Notes: generated by a model from the sequence alone, not told the origin. Shown: positions 35,285 through 44,978, counted from the first letter of the stretch. The stretch: 64,000 nucleotides of DNA from UBA3941 sp002385665 (GCA_050949255.1 JBMNFJ010000017.1:186001-250000); one strand, 5' to 3'. Translations and numbers: made by a program.

Positions 35285-36700
35285 ATGAGATTTGGTTCAG
35301 ATATAAACAAAAATAATCTAAAAAAGGCCTTGATTGTCGGAATTGGCGCTTCAATGGTAGGTGTGGCAGGCGCCAGGTTAATCGCCCGTACCATTGTAAA
35401 TAAAATTTCGGATAGGTTTTACAATATTATAAGCAAGGATCTGTACGATGAGAACCTGTGGGAATTAATCTCTTCCACCTTAAGGATGACTCCCCAGGTA
35501 GCTATGGAGACCAATTTACGGGCCACCGAGGCAAAGATGCTGGAGAGGCCTATGGGTACCGCCAAAAAAATGCCCAGCCTGGACAGCCTGCAATTCAACG
35601 TAGCACAACTTCATACCATGCCCACCGATACCCTTACGGAAATTGAGACTCAGGTAACCATAGGAAAAAGGGCAGCCAAGCCCTTTACCATAAAGATTCC
35701 GATTATGATTGCCCCTATGGCCTACGGTGTTGCCCTGAGCAAAAAGGTTAAATTAGCCCTGGCCCGGGGTGCCAGGATGGCCGGAACGGCTACCAATAGC
35801 GGCGAAGGTGCATTCCTGCCTGAAGAGAGAGAAGAAGCGGGCATATTTATTTACCAATACAACCGCGGACACTACGGTAACACCCCCGAGATCCTCCAAA
35901 ACTGTGATGCTGTGGAGATTCAGTTCGGTCAGGGAGGATACGGGGGTGTCGGTCATATTGTCAAAAGTGAACTCATCGACAGGCAAATGCGCCGGGACTT
36001 TGATATACCTCCGGGTACGGATATAATCGCTCATTCCAGACAACCGGAAGTCCAGTCACCCGAAGATCTGCCAAACCTTGTAGCAAAGCTAAGGGATATA
36101 ACCGGAGGTGCGCCAATAGGAGCCAAAATAGGCGCTGGTAAATATATGGAAAAGGATCTGGAATACCTGTGTGAAAGCGGTGTAGATTTTATAACCGTAG
36201 ACGGCGCTGAAGCCGCCACCAAGGGCTCGCCCCCCATCTTTCAGGACGATTTTGGTATTCCCACGGTTTTTGCCATTCACCGTGCTGCCCAGTGGATCAG
36301 GAATAACGGCTACCAGGATCAGGTCAGCCTACTGGTTTCGGGCAAAATAAGAACCCCCGGCGAAGTGCTTAAAGCTTGCGCCTTGGGGGCTGATGCATGC
36401 TATATGGGCTCAATAGCCCTATTTGCCGTATCCCATTCCCAGCTGAATAAAGCTCTGCCCTATGAACCTCCAACTACTCTGGTTTGGTATAATGCCCATT
36501 ACTCGCGCCACTTCGATATAGATAAGGGGGCCAAGAGCCTAAACAACTTCCTGGAAGCATGTCGACTTGAGATCGCAGATGGCATCAGGGGGCTCGGGAA
36601 AACATCCCTTGCCCAAGTAAACAGGGAAGATCTCATAAGCATCGATGAAACGGTAGCTAAAGGATGCGGTATACCTATGGCCTACGATCCCTATGTATAG
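35285..36700 (+). CDS. FMN-binding glutamate synthase family protein
   Basis: A 471-residue protein matching the FMN/glutamate-synthase domain of the GltB large subunit, as in the stand-alone YerD of Bacillus. Visible segments are PIMIAPMAYGVALS, GTATNSGEGAFLPEERE, QFGQGGYGGVGHIVKSE, PIGAKIGAGKYMEKDLEYLCESGVDFITVDGAE and a late GADACYMGSIALFA, which together build the FMN-binding barrel. The N-terminus has a possible membrane helix (ALIVGIGASMVGVAGARLIA). There is no glutaminase domain, so it may be a ferredoxin-linked or NH3-dependent enzyme. GAGGAGG lies eight bases before the ATG. Its activity is not established. Confidence 0.85.
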   Translation: MRFGSDINKNNLKKALIVGIGASMVGVAGARLIARTIVNKISDRFYNIISKDLYDENLWELISSTLRMTPQVAMETNLRATEAKMLERPMGTAKKMPSLDSLQFNVAQLHTMPTDTLTEIETQVTIGKRAAKPFTIKIPIMIAPMAYGVALSKKVKLALARGARMAGTATNSGEGAFLPEEREEAGIFIYQYNRGHYGNTPEILQNCDAVEIQFGQGGYGGVGHIVKSELIDRQMRRDFDIPPGTDIIAHSRQPEVQSPEDLPNLVAKLRDITGGAPIGAKIGAGKYMEKDLEYLCESGVDFITVDGAEAATKGSPPIFQDDFGIPTVFAIHRAAQWIRNNGYQDQVSLLVSGKIRTPGEVLKACALGADACYMGSIALFAVSHSQLNKALPYEPPTTLVWYNAHYSRHFDIDKGAKSLNNFLEACRLEIADGIRGLGKTSLAQVNREDLISIDETVAKGCGIPMAYDPYV

Positions 36701-36717
36701 GGATATAGCGCTTCTTA

Positions 36718-37614
36718 TTAAAGCTTGGGGTATATATACTCCCAGACATGGTCCAGGATGTTTTCACCCCCGGTATTAAAGGAATTGATGGCAACCACCG
36801 CATTCTTATCCGGCATGATTATGCTGTATTGGCCGTACTTACCATCGGCTCGGTAGGAACCATTAGGTCCCTTCCAAAATAGGTAGCTGTACTCGGCATT
36901 GTAGGGGGAGTCCGCTCCGGTCAGGATCTGGGTTTTGGACACCTCTTCCACCCACCTCCTGGGGATTAGCTGTTTGCCCTCCCACTCCCCTCCTTGAAGA
37001 TAGAGCTGGCCAAACTTCGCTATTTCAGATACCTTAAGCATTAGCCCGCCTGATCCGAAGCTGTTGCCAAAGGGATCGGTCTCCCATGTAGGAAGCCATA
37101 TTCCCAGAGGTTCAAAAAGCCTGGGCATTAGATATTCCAGCAGATTAGAACCCGTCAACCTCTTAATTATCATCCCTGCCAGATAAGGCCCCACATTGCT
37201 GTATAAGAAATGGGTCCCGGGTTCATAGTCTAAGGGAATGCTCAAGCTAAGCCTTACCCAATCCATTTCATCGGTGGTGTACCTCTGTTCTGCCATCAAG
37301 TGGGGTTCGGCATGACCCACGCTCATAGTGAGCAGATGCCTGACCTTTAGACGCTGTAGCCTTTCCGACGGATTGTCCGGTGCCTCGTCCGGGAAAAATT
37401 CAATAACGGTATCATCCAGGGTCAGCAGCCCCTCTTCTATGGCAATCCCTATAGCAGACGAGGTAAAGCTTTTACTCACGGAGTATTGATTTTGACGTAT
37501 CTCGGGCTCCCAATTATATGCAGCAATCTTCTCCCCATCTTTGAGAACCAGGACATTGTTGATTGTTATATTCTTAGTATTCTCCACAAAGTCATTTAAC
37601 AAGTTGGCATCCAT
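36718..37614 (-). CDS. Beta-lactamase class C-like serine hydrolase
   Basis: A 298-residue penicillin-binding-protein/beta-lactamase-like protein. The catalytic SxxK is Ser45-Val-Ser-Lys48, the second motif Y-S-N is in HFLYSNVGP, and a late basic-Gly region closes the site. There is no signal peptide, so it acts in the cytoplasm, probably as an esterase or amidase rather than a beta-lactamase. GGAGG precedes the ATG. The gene end is 18 bases from the convergent FMN protein gene. The next gene upstream, 53 bases away, is creatininase-like. Confidence 0.87.
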   Translation of the reverse strand: MDANLLNDFVENTKNITINNVLVLKDGEKIAAYNWEPEIRQNQYSVSKSFTSSAIGIAIEEGLLTLDDTVIEFFPDEAPDNPSERLQRLKVRHLLTMSVGHAEPHLMAEQRYTTDEMDWVRLSLSIPLDYEPGTHFLYSNVGPYLAGMIIKRLTGSNLLEYLMPRLFEPLGIWLPTWETDPFGNSFGSGGLMLKVSEIAKFGQLYLQGGEWEGKQLIPRRWVEEVSKTQILTGADSPYNAEYSYLFWKGPNGSYRADGKYGQYSIIMPDKNAVVAINSFNTGGENILDHVWEYIYPKL

Positions 37615-37667
37615 TTTTCAGCCTCCTAAGCCCGTTTTCTTTATCCTAATCCTAAATACCCTACTTC

Positions 37668-38477
37668 CTAAAAAATACCCTTATTCTTAACCCTATTGGA
37701 GAACTCCTCCTGTAGAGCGGGTGCAGTGGTATCTTCCTTAACAGCCTTTATGGCCCTGGCCAGGGATCTGGTATAGATTTCTACCGCAATCCTGCCCTTT
37801 TCTTCGCTTGCATATTTGGGATCTCCTACAACATTTTCCGGATAATCCGCATACCACCACAGGGCATTGTTCACCCCATTTTCATGTAGGTGTTTAAAGC
37901 GCTTAAGGGGCTTAACGGCTTCCTTTGGAGCTAACTCCAATTTTGTCTTGCCTGGACAACAAGCCATAAAAATGGATGTTTCCATTTCACATGCATGGCC
38001 GCCCAGATCAGTCTCCCATAAGGCCTCTATGGTTTTTCTCTCCTCCTCCGTAAGGGCTCCGCTGACACTTGTCTGATAGAAGATATAATTCGTGGGCTCG
38101 TCCAAACGACTCATGGAGAAATAGTCCAGCATATGAGAGTTGCCGCCGTGACCATTTACTACCAATATTTTTTTAAACCCATTCTGTGCAATGGAATTCA
38201 GCAAGTGACCAAAAGCCTCGATGGCGAAGGCCTGAGGAAAATTCACAGTGCCCGAAAAGCAGGCTGCCTCATGTACTTGCATTAAAAAGTAGGGCGGAAA
38301 TACTACAGCCGGCTCGATTTCCGCCGCTCTTGTGGCAATGGTATGGGCTACAATCATATCACATCCAAAGGGTAAATGTTCCCCATGTCTTTCCAGGGAG
38401 CCTACCGGTACTATACAAAGTCCTGTTTCTTCTATGGCCTTTTTAAAATCCTTCGGTACAAGATGTTCCCAACGCAT
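37668..38477 (-). CDS. Creatininase family amidohydrolase
   Basis: A 269-residue member of the creatininase family. Metal-binding residues lie in VPVGSLERHGEHLPFGCDMIVA, the loop HEAACFSGTVNFP and the NGHGGNSHML motif, with a late LGGHACEMETS. Family members hydrolyse cyclic amides or formamides, for example creatinine, riboflavin-pathway intermediates or mycofactocin precursors, so the name gives only the reaction type. GGAGGG lies six bases before the ATG. It is probably co-transcribed with the serine hydrolase. Confidence 0.88.
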   Translation of the reverse strand: MRWEHLVPKDFKKAIEETGLCIVPVGSLERHGEHLPFGCDMIVAHTIATRAAEIEPAVVFPPYFLMQVHEAACFSGTVNFPQAFAIEAFGHLLNSIAQNGFKKILVVNGHGGNSHMLDYFSMSRLDEPTNYIFYQTSVSGALTEEERKTIEALWETDLGGHACEMETSIFMACCPGKTKLELAPKEAVKPLKRFKHLHENGVNNALWWYADYPENVVGDPKYASEEKGRIAVEIYTRSLARAIKAVKEDTTAPALQEEFSNRVKNKGIF

Positions 38478-38741
38478 TTTATTCCCTCCATTTTTTATTT
38501 AATATCTATACTTTTTAGTATATATAAGAAAATATCATTGACCTATACTCTGTGCTGGTAAGAAATACGTCAGTAATGGTAACTTAATGCTAAAGTGTAC
38601 GAGTTGCGATATTCAGATATATTTCAAAATGTCTGACATATGCATATTATTGTTACTGTGCAGGCTTCATACACTTTGGATAATTATAGCTTATTACCTT
38701 TTACCCATAAAATCAATAACTTTGTAGCTGTATATTTTCCC

Positions 38742-38770
38742 TTGCCAGGTGGTTCCAGGGATGGTATGAT
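38742..38770 (+). promoter_or_regulatory. Promoter of the marR-ftsH operon
   Basis: TTGCCA (38742-38747) and TATGAT (38765-38770) are separated by 17 bases, one mismatch each from consensus. Transcription would start near 38,777, inside the palindromic operator. Confidence 0.75.
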
Positions 38771-38773
38771 ATA

Positions 38774-38788
38774 TGTATGTAACATACA
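38774..38788. promoter_or_regulatory. Palindromic operator for the MarR regulator
   Basis: TGTATGT-A-ACATACA is a perfect palindrome with 7-base arms directly after the -10 box and before the MarR start. The position is that of an autoregulatory MarR operator. Confidence 0.7.
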
Positions 38789-38815
38789 AGTATATAGATG
38801 GGGTGAAGGTGTGAC

Positions 38816-39271
38816 GTGAAGGAAAAGACAATATCCTTTATAGAAGTCTGGGATTTGCTGATAGATTTACAGACCTTAATGAATGTATTATCCAGGAAGG
38901 TACAGATACAATATGGCCTGGCACCCCAGGAACTGCGGGTTATGTTGGAACTGGATCGTACTGCAAGCATGAGCGTCAGTGAATTATCCAAGGCGATAAA
39001 TCGAGATTTTGGCAATGTTAGCCGTACCTGTACATCTTTAGTAAATCGAGGGCTGCTGGACCGTCACAAGGCGGATAAGGACCAGCGGGTCACCTTGATG
39101 ACATTGACAGAAAAGGGCAAGAAAAAATTGGATGTATTCTATCAGTACAATTCGACTGTAATGCATAGTGAAGTATTTAAAGAAAATGAAGAAAAATGCA
39201 GGGCTATGATAACGGGAATGAGGCTATTCCTCTCCTTTGTAGCCGAAAGAATGGAGGAACTCGATGATTAG
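38816..39271 (+). CDS. MarR family transcriptional regulator
   Basis: A 151-residue winged-helix regulator: APQELRVMLELDRTASMSVSELSKAINRDFGNVSRTCTSLVNRGLLDRHKADKDQRVTLMTLTEKGKK (split here only by domain) covers the recognition helix and wing, with dimerisation helices at both ends. It starts at GTG 38816 after a GGTGAAGG site. The stop overlaps ftsH by eight bases, so the two proteins are made together. A perfect palindrome at the promoter suggests autorepression. The ligand or signal is not known. Confidence 0.9.
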   Translation: MKEKTISFIEVWDLLIDLQTLMNVLSRKVQIQYGLAPQELRVMLELDRTASMSVSELSKAINRDFGNVSRTCTSLVNRGLLDRHKADKDQRVTLMTLTEKGKKKLDVFYQYNSTVMHSEVFKENEEKCRAMITGMRLFLSFVAERMEELDD

Positions 39272-41111
39272 ACAAAACACTGGAAATAGAAAACCTAAAA
39301 CACCAAGACCGGTTCTATATTATTATGGCATAGCCTTATTGGCTGTTCTATTGCTGAACTGGCTTGTTTTACCATATTTACTGAAACCTAAAGTCGTAGA
39401 AGTAGGCTATTCCTTCTTTTTAGATCAGGTGGAGGAAGGCAAAGTTGCTACAGTAGAGATGGATACAAACCAAATACTGTTTTCCGTTAAGGATACCAAT
39501 GGGATGGAGTCCTTCTACAAGACCGGGTATGTCAATGACCCTGATCTGGTTTCTCTCTTACGAGAACATGGGGTAGAATTTGGAGCCGTGATCCCGAAAC
39601 AGCCCAACTACTTTTTAAGCCTGCTTATGTCCTATGGAATCCCCCTTCTGATCATCTGGTGGGTTGGCAGAAAGATGAGTAAGACCCTTGGTGAGAAGAT
39701 GGGAACCGGAGGCCTGTCCCTTGGTGGTAGTTCCGGAAAGATCTATGTGCCAACCGGCGACAAGAAAACCTTCAGGGATGTTGCAGGACAGGAAGAAGCG
39801 AAGGAGGCACTGAGGGAGGTCGTGGACTATCTTTCTCACCCCGAAAAGTATGTTACCATAGGCGCCAAGTGCCCCAAAGGCGTACTTCTGGTTGGCCCTC
39901 CAGGAACGGGTAAGACCCTGATGGCCAAAGCCGTAGCCGGGGAAGCCAATGTGCCCTTCTTCTCCATTGCCGGTTCAGAATTTGTTGAAATGTTTGTAGG
40001 CCGGGGTGCGGCAAGGGTGAGAGACCTCTTCGAACAGGCCAAGAAGAAGGCTCCCTGTATCGTCTTTATCGATGAAATCGATACCATCGGTAAAAGACGG
40101 GATGGCGGCATAAACACCAATGACGAGAGGGAGCAAACCCTAAACCAATTGCTCACAGAAATGGATGGCTTCGAAGGGGATTCGGGAGTAATCATATTGG
40201 CTGCCACCAACCGTCCTGAAACCTTGGACCCTGCCCTATTGCGGCCTGGTCGTTTTGATAGACAGGTACCGGTTGACTTGCCGGATCTACAGGGTCGTAT
40301 CGCCATCTTCAAAGTTCATGCCAAGAATTATAAGATGGCCCAAAATATAGATTTTCATCTTTTAGGTCGGGCAACCGCAGGAGCTTCCGGGGCTGAAATT
40401 GCAAACATCGTTAATGAGGCATCTCTAAGGGCTGTCAGAATGGGACGGACCAGAGTGATACAGGAGGATCTGGAGGAATCCATCGAGGTGGTCATCGCCG
40501 GCCATCAGAAGAAAAATGCCATCCTGTCCCCGGAAGAAAAAAAGATAGTCTCCTATCATGAAATCGGCCATGCATTGGTAGCTGCCAAACAGACTAATAC
40601 CGCCCCAATTCATAAAATCACCATCGTCCCCAGAACCTCGGGAGCCCTGGGATATACCATGCAGGTGGAGGAAAATGAAAAATCCCTAATGACTAAAACC
40701 GAAGCCTTCAACAAGATGGTTACCTATTGCGGCGGAAGGGCTGCTGAGGAGATAATATTCGGAGAGATTACAACCGGGGCTGCCAACGATATCGAGCAGG
40801 TTACCAAAATCGCCAGGGCCATGGTTACCCGGTTTGGCATGAGCCATGAATTTGGTATGATGGCTCTGGAGACCAATAGCAGTATGTACCTGGGCGGGGA
40901 TTCTACCTTGATTTGCTCATCCAAAACCGGTGAATTGGTGGACAGAGAAGTGAAGGAATTGATCCGTTCTGCCTATGAAAGGGCTACGGAAATTCTCATG
41001 GAGAATAAGGCTAAACTTCACGAACTTGCGGAGTTCTTATATATGGAAGAAACCATAACCGGTGAGCAATTTATGGCTATATTGGAAAGAGAAAATAAAT
41101 ACAGTGCATGA
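39264..41111 (+). CDS. ftsH: FtsH-type AAA+ zinc metalloprotease
   Basis: A 615-residue membrane protease. Two N-terminal helices (residues about 21-40 and 111-130) flank a small extracellular domain. The AAA module has Walker A GPPGTGKT (212-219), Walker B IVFIDEIDT, the pore loop FVGRG (canonical FVGVG, so an Arg replaces Val) and the SRH region LRPGRFDRQV. The zinc site HEIGH is at 432-436 with a distant Asp in GAANDIEQ. FtsH degrades unstable and unassembled membrane proteins. This is a short form and lies in a MarR operon, so it is more likely a paralogue than the main FtsH. The start overlaps the marR end. Confidence 0.94.
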   Translation: MIRQNTGNRKPKTPRPVLYYYGIALLAVLLLNWLVLPYLLKPKVVEVGYSFFLDQVEEGKVATVEMDTNQILFSVKDTNGMESFYKTGYVNDPDLVSLLREHGVEFGAVIPKQPNYFLSLLMSYGIPLLIIWWVGRKMSKTLGEKMGTGGLSLGGSSGKIYVPTGDKKTFRDVAGQEEAKEALREVVDYLSHPEKYVTIGAKCPKGVLLVGPPGTGKTLMAKAVAGEANVPFFSIAGSEFVEMFVGRGAARVRDLFEQAKKKAPCIVFIDEIDTIGKRRDGGINTNDEREQTLNQLLTEMDGFEGDSGVIILAATNRPETLDPALLRPGRFDRQVPVDLPDLQGRIAIFKVHAKNYKMAQNIDFHLLGRATAGASGAEIANIVNEASLRAVRMGRTRVIQEDLEESIEVVIAGHQKKNAILSPEEKKIVSYHEIGHALVAAKQTNTAPIHKITIVPRTSGALGYTMQVEENEKSLMTKTEAFNKMVTYCGGRAAEEIIFGEITTGAANDIEQVTKIARAMVTRFGMSHEFGMMALETNSSMYLGGDSTLICSSKTGELVDREVKELIRSAYERATEILMENKAKLHELAEFLYMEETITGEQFMAILERENKYSA

Positions 41112-41127
41112 TTTGTCTATAACTAGG

Positions 41128-41158
41128 GGTAGGATGGCTTGGCTGTCCTACCTTTTAT
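41128..41158 (+). terminator. Terminator of the marR-ftsH operon
   Basis: GGTAGGA (41128-41134) and TCCTACC (41146-41152) form a stem with the loop TGGCTTGGCTG, followed by TTTTATT. It begins 16 bases after the ftsH stop. Confidence 0.85.
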
Positions 41159-41408
41159 TATGCCTTTTGTCTCCAAACATTTATCCTACCACAGGCAGTG
41201 GATTTGGAAATTAAAGCTATCTATAACTTCAAAAAATCCAAAAAACTTCAAAATTTTTATGGTAAATTATATATTTTTATGATACGATATCATGGGGTAC
41301 AATAGGTATATTATGATACCTGAGAATTTTGATATGCTTAACATCACTACAATGCATTAATGGCAGCAAACCATTATGTACAATACTAAATAATAAAGGT
41401 GTGATTGG

Positions 41409-43217
41409 ATGAATAATAAGATGACCAATAACCAAAAGCTTTTAGATTGGGTTCAAGAGATGGCAGAAATGTGCCAGCCTGACCAGATCTATTGGTGTGA
41501 CGGCTCAGAAGAAGAGAATGAACGCCTGCTCAAGGAAATGGTGGCAAGCGGTGCTGCAGTTGAGCTTGATCCCGAGAAAAAGCCGGGTTGCTACCTTTTC
41601 CGCAGTGATCCTTCTGACGTCGCCCGTGTCGAGGATAGGACCTTTATATCCTCAAAAAGGCAAGAGGATGCAGGACCAACAAATAACTGGATTGATCCTA
41701 CAGAACTGAAGGAAACCATGACAAAGCTATATACCGGTTGTATGAAGGGAAGAACTATGTATGTTATCCCCTTCTCCATGGGTCCTGTAGGTTCACCCGC
41801 ATCAAAGATTGGTGTGGAACTGACTGACAGTCCTTATGTAGTTGTAAATATGCGAATTATGACCCGCATGGGTAAAGAAGTTTTAGATGTCCTTGGAGAT
41901 GATGGTGAATTTGTTCCCTGTCTTCATTCAGTAGGTGCCCCCTTGGCTGAAGGCGAAGAAGACGTTTCCTGGCCCTGTGCCCCCATGGATCAAAAGTATA
42001 TAAGCCACTTCCCGGAAGAGCGGACAATTTGGTCCTATGGTTCAGGCTATGGCGGAAATGCGCTGCTAGGAAAGAAGTGCTTTGCCCTTAGAATCGCATC
42101 CGTTCAAGCCAGAGATGAAGGCTGGTTGGCCGAGCACATGCTTATACTTAAACTGACAAGTCCCGAAGGCGAAGTCAAATATGTTACCGGGGCCTTCCCC
42201 AGTGCATGCGGAAAGACCAACCTGGCTATGCTGATACCCACCATTCCTGGTTGGAAGGTTGAAACTATCGGTGATGATATCGCCTGGATGAGATTTGGAG
42301 AGGACGGCCGTCTATATGCTATCAATCCTGAAGCTGGATTCTTCGGCGTTGCTCCCGGAACCTCCATGGATTCCAACCCCAACGCCATGCACAGCATAGA
42401 AAAGAATACCATCTATACCAATGTAGCCTTAACCGATGACGGAGATGTCTGGTGGGAAGGTATCGGTACCGATGCACCGGACCATCTGATCGATTGGCAC
42501 GGCAATGATTGGACCCCGGATAGCGATAGTCCTGCGGCTCACCCCAATGCACGCTTCACCGCACCCGCAAGCCAGTGTCCCGCAATTGCACCCGAGTGGG
42601 AAGACCCTGCAGGAGTACCTATCTCTGCAATCCTAATCGGTGGACGTCGCCCCAGCACCATACCCTTGGTACATGAAAGCTTTGACTGGGAGCATGGTGT
42701 ATTCATGGGATCCATCATGGGCTCAGAGATTACAGCAGCTGCTATATCCGATAAAATCGGTCAAGTGCGCCGTGATCCCTTTGCTATGTTACCCTTCTGT
42801 GGCTACCATATGGGGGATTATCTAAAGCACTGGTTGGAAATCGGTAAAAAAGCTGACCCTGAAAAGCTACCCAAGCTCTTCTATGTCAATTGGTTCCGTA
42901 AAGACGATGAGGGGAATTGGCTGTGGCCCGGATTTGGCGAGAATAGCCGCGTACTAAAATGGATATTCGAAAGAACATCCGGTAAGGGCAAGGCTGTTAA
43001 GACTCCCATAGGCTACATGCCTACCGTGGATGCCATAGATACCGAAGGTCTGGATGTTAGCGAAGAAGATATGAAAGAGCTCTTGGCTGTTGACAAAGAA
43101 AAATGGCTACAGGAAGTTGAATCCATAAAGGAATACTATAAGATCTATGGAGACAAATTACCTGAAGAATTAGCTAACCAGCTGGCAGCTCTGGAAGAGC
43201 GCCTTCGCAACTCTTAA
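41409..43217 (+). CDS. pckG: Phosphoenolpyruvate carboxykinase (GTP)
   Basis: A 602-residue enzyme of the GTP-dependent class, interconverting oxaloacetate and phosphoenolpyruvate. The nucleotide loop is PSACGKTNLAM (about residue 262-272) with the active-site Cys of GTP-type enzymes. Others are GDDIAWMR for metal binding, RRPSTIPLV and WFRKDDEGNWLWPGFGENSRVL. The length is right for GTP enzymes and unlike the ATP-type PckA (about 530). It serves gluconeogenesis or, in fermenting anaerobes, CO2 fixation. GGTGTGATTGG precedes the ATG. The gene is monocistronic, with its own terminator. Confidence 0.96.
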   Translation: MNNKMTNNQKLLDWVQEMAEMCQPDQIYWCDGSEEENERLLKEMVASGAAVELDPEKKPGCYLFRSDPSDVARVEDRTFISSKRQEDAGPTNNWIDPTELKETMTKLYTGCMKGRTMYVIPFSMGPVGSPASKIGVELTDSPYVVVNMRIMTRMGKEVLDVLGDDGEFVPCLHSVGAPLAEGEEDVSWPCAPMDQKYISHFPEERTIWSYGSGYGGNALLGKKCFALRIASVQARDEGWLAEHMLILKLTSPEGEVKYVTGAFPSACGKTNLAMLIPTIPGWKVETIGDDIAWMRFGEDGRLYAINPEAGFFGVAPGTSMDSNPNAMHSIEKNTIYTNVALTDDGDVWWEGIGTDAPDHLIDWHGNDWTPDSDSPAAHPNARFTAPASQCPAIAPEWEDPAGVPISAILIGGRRPSTIPLVHESFDWEHGVFMGSIMGSEITAAAISDKIGQVRRDPFAMLPFCGYHMGDYLKHWLEIGKKADPEKLPKLFYVNWFRKDDEGNWLWPGFGENSRVLKWIFERTSGKGKAVKTPIGYMPTVDAIDTEGLDVSEEDMKELLAVDKEKWLQEVESIKEYYKIYGDKLPEELANQLAALEERLRNS

Positions 43218-43241
43218 TAATCCATTAACCAGATAAATAAG

Positions 43242-43272
43242 CGGCCTGGGATGATATCCCAGGCCGTTTTTA
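43242..43272 (+). terminator. Terminator of pckG
   Basis: CGGCCTGGGA (43242-43251) and TCCCAGGCCG (43257-43266) form a perfect ten-base stem with a five-base loop and TTTTT after it, 24 bases past the stop. Confidence 0.95.
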
Positions 43273-43299
43273 TATTTAACATTTTATATATAATCTAAC

Positions 43300-43345
43300 G
43301 CGTTATGCTAGTCGATCATATGCTGATAATGGCTATTGACCGCTC
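43300..43345. repeat. Half copy of the palindromic repeat
   Basis: GCGTTATGCTAGTCGATCAT followed by AATGGCTATTGACCGCTC matches the left part of copies B and the half copy at 51,745. The right arm is missing. Confidence 0.55.
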
Positions 43346-43456
43346 ATTACTTAAAAATATGAACTAACACAATAGGTTAATCTATATTAATAATACATAC
43401 GATGCCATTTATCCTTTATTTTGTTTCGACATATTTTCTGATAAAAGCGACATCTC

Positions 43457-44284
43457 CTATTTCAGAGCAGCTTCGCTATAGCGATTATTGGGATTCCAGA
43501 GCATAAACTCGTCTATCCCGTTATCCTCCAGAGCCTTTATCTGAGCCCTTACTTCCTTTTCCCCATATTTTATATGTCCCTTTACCCAGCTGGCAGTGAA
43601 ATCCTGAATCCAGGGCCTTATGATGGCCGGGGTTTCAAGATTCTTGTTTCTCATAACCGAATCCTTAGCGGAATTATATATGGTCTCATAGGGATAAGCA
43701 TCAGGTACCGGCAATTGATAGGTGTGGTTGGCGTAGTGGCTGGGGTACATCATAGGGCTTACATAGTCCACCACATTGCTGATAGCCTCCCAGTACTGGC
43801 CTAATCCCATGTCATCGGTGACCGAACCTACAAGGCCATAGATATCGGCAGATACATACACCCCTTCGGGGGACAATTCCTTATAGGCATATTTCAGGAA
43901 GTCCTGTATTATTTTGGGCTTGCTCTCATTACCGCTGTTTCTATAATCCAGATATTCGTCCAGCTTACCTCCACCGGAATCGGGAAGGCGCACATAGTCA
44001 AACTGTATCTCATTGAAACCTACCCTGGCGGCCTCTTTCGCAACGGCTACATCATATTCCCATAGCTGCCTGTCATAGGCGCTGGCCCAACGCAAACCGT
44101 CCTGCTGTTTATGAGCCTCCCCGGTGCGTTTATCCAGGATTGCCCTTTCCGGATATCTCTCAGTATAGATAGGATCCTTAAAGGTCACTATCCTGGCAAT
44201 GGTGTAAATGCCGTTGTCCTTTAGTTTTTTCATAAAGGCCTCTATATCCTTTATCGGGGTCAACTCATTGGCCTCGGGAGCGAA
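43457..44284 (-). pseudogene. 3' part of a frameshifted DUF4015 putative glycoside hydrolase
   Basis: This frame encodes the C-terminal two thirds of a DUF4015 (putative glycosyl hydrolase, TIM barrel) domain: PIKDIEAFMKKLKDNGIYTIA, FKDPIYTERYPERAILDKR, GFNEIQFDYVRLPDSGG, YVSADIYGL, VDYVSPMMYPSHY and IDEFMLWNPNNRYS. No believable start precedes it. It continues the domain begun in the gene part at 44265-44978, in another frame. The likely joint lies at 44272-44286, near a CCC run on the minus strand. Either the gene is broken or the assembly has a one-base error. With the frame repaired the protein would have about 505 residues. Confidence 0.8.
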
Positions 44285-44978
44285 CCTTCTCTGCGGCCTC
44301 CGTATAAAACAGCATGTTACCTTTATCATCCTTGACATCAATAACCAAGGCATTCAGGCTGGTGTCCCTGGTCATTTCGATCATCCGGTCAAGGCGTGCC
44401 CCGCTGGCAGAATAGATGGTCATATATGCCCCCCGTACCTTTACCCGGGGATTACCAGGGTGTTCAACAACTTTTTCCTGGGGAGAAAAATCCAAATCCC
44501 TTAGATCTTCGCTTAACAGCTCTGTTCGATCCGAAACGGTAAATTCAGCTGCAATCCAGCCTTCTGTATGTCCTTCAACATTATCAAAGGCAATTTTATA
44601 CCACTTGGTTTCCTCTTCTCCCACCGTCTCCTCTGCTAAGACTTGGACACCGCTACCCTTCATGAGAGTAGCTATTTTTTCTGCGGCAGGGTCGGGTGCA
44701 CGGCGGACATTAAGCTTGTTGGCACTTACATATACCAGACTTTGGGAACTATCGGCTTCCTGATCCTCTTGATTGACCTCGCCACTGACATCCTCCGTAT
44801 CATTGTCGTCCCCGGTTTGAGTATCGTCCTCTATATTCCCTTCTTCTTCCACAGCTTCTTCTTCCACAGACGGGTTAGGATCTTGGATATTTGATGATGG
44901 TGTATCCTGTTTACATCCTTGTACTACGAAAAACAGCATGATAAATGCGACAAATAGACTAAGCCTCTTAACCTTCAA
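44265..44978 (-). pseudogene. 5' part of the frameshifted SH3/DUF4015 lipoprotein
   Basis: The 237-codon frame begins with a signal peptide and an FVVQGC lipobox, then an acidic linker of about 60 residues. A bacterial SH3 domain follows (YVSANKLNVRRAPDPAAEKIATLM ... EGWIAAEF), then the first strand and helix of DUF4015 (KVRGAYMTIYSASGARLDRMIE, ALVIDVKDDKGN). It ends in an out-of-frame tail (SRGQ) at 44265. This domain order (lipobox, SH3, DUF4015) is standard for a cell-wall-facing lipoprotein that probably acts on a glycan. The rest of the enzyme follows in another frame at 43457-44284. Confidence 0.8.

Noticed and set aside
36718..37614. Antibiotic-resistance beta-lactamase
   Set aside because: The protein has SxxK and YSN motifs but no signal peptide and resembles cytoplasmic esterase-like serine hydrolases, so a resistance role is not supported.
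39836..40312. 158-codon open frame on the minus strand inside ftsH
   Set aside because: It lies opposite a fully conserved AAA domain, has no ribosome site and gives a low-complexity proline/serine-rich product.
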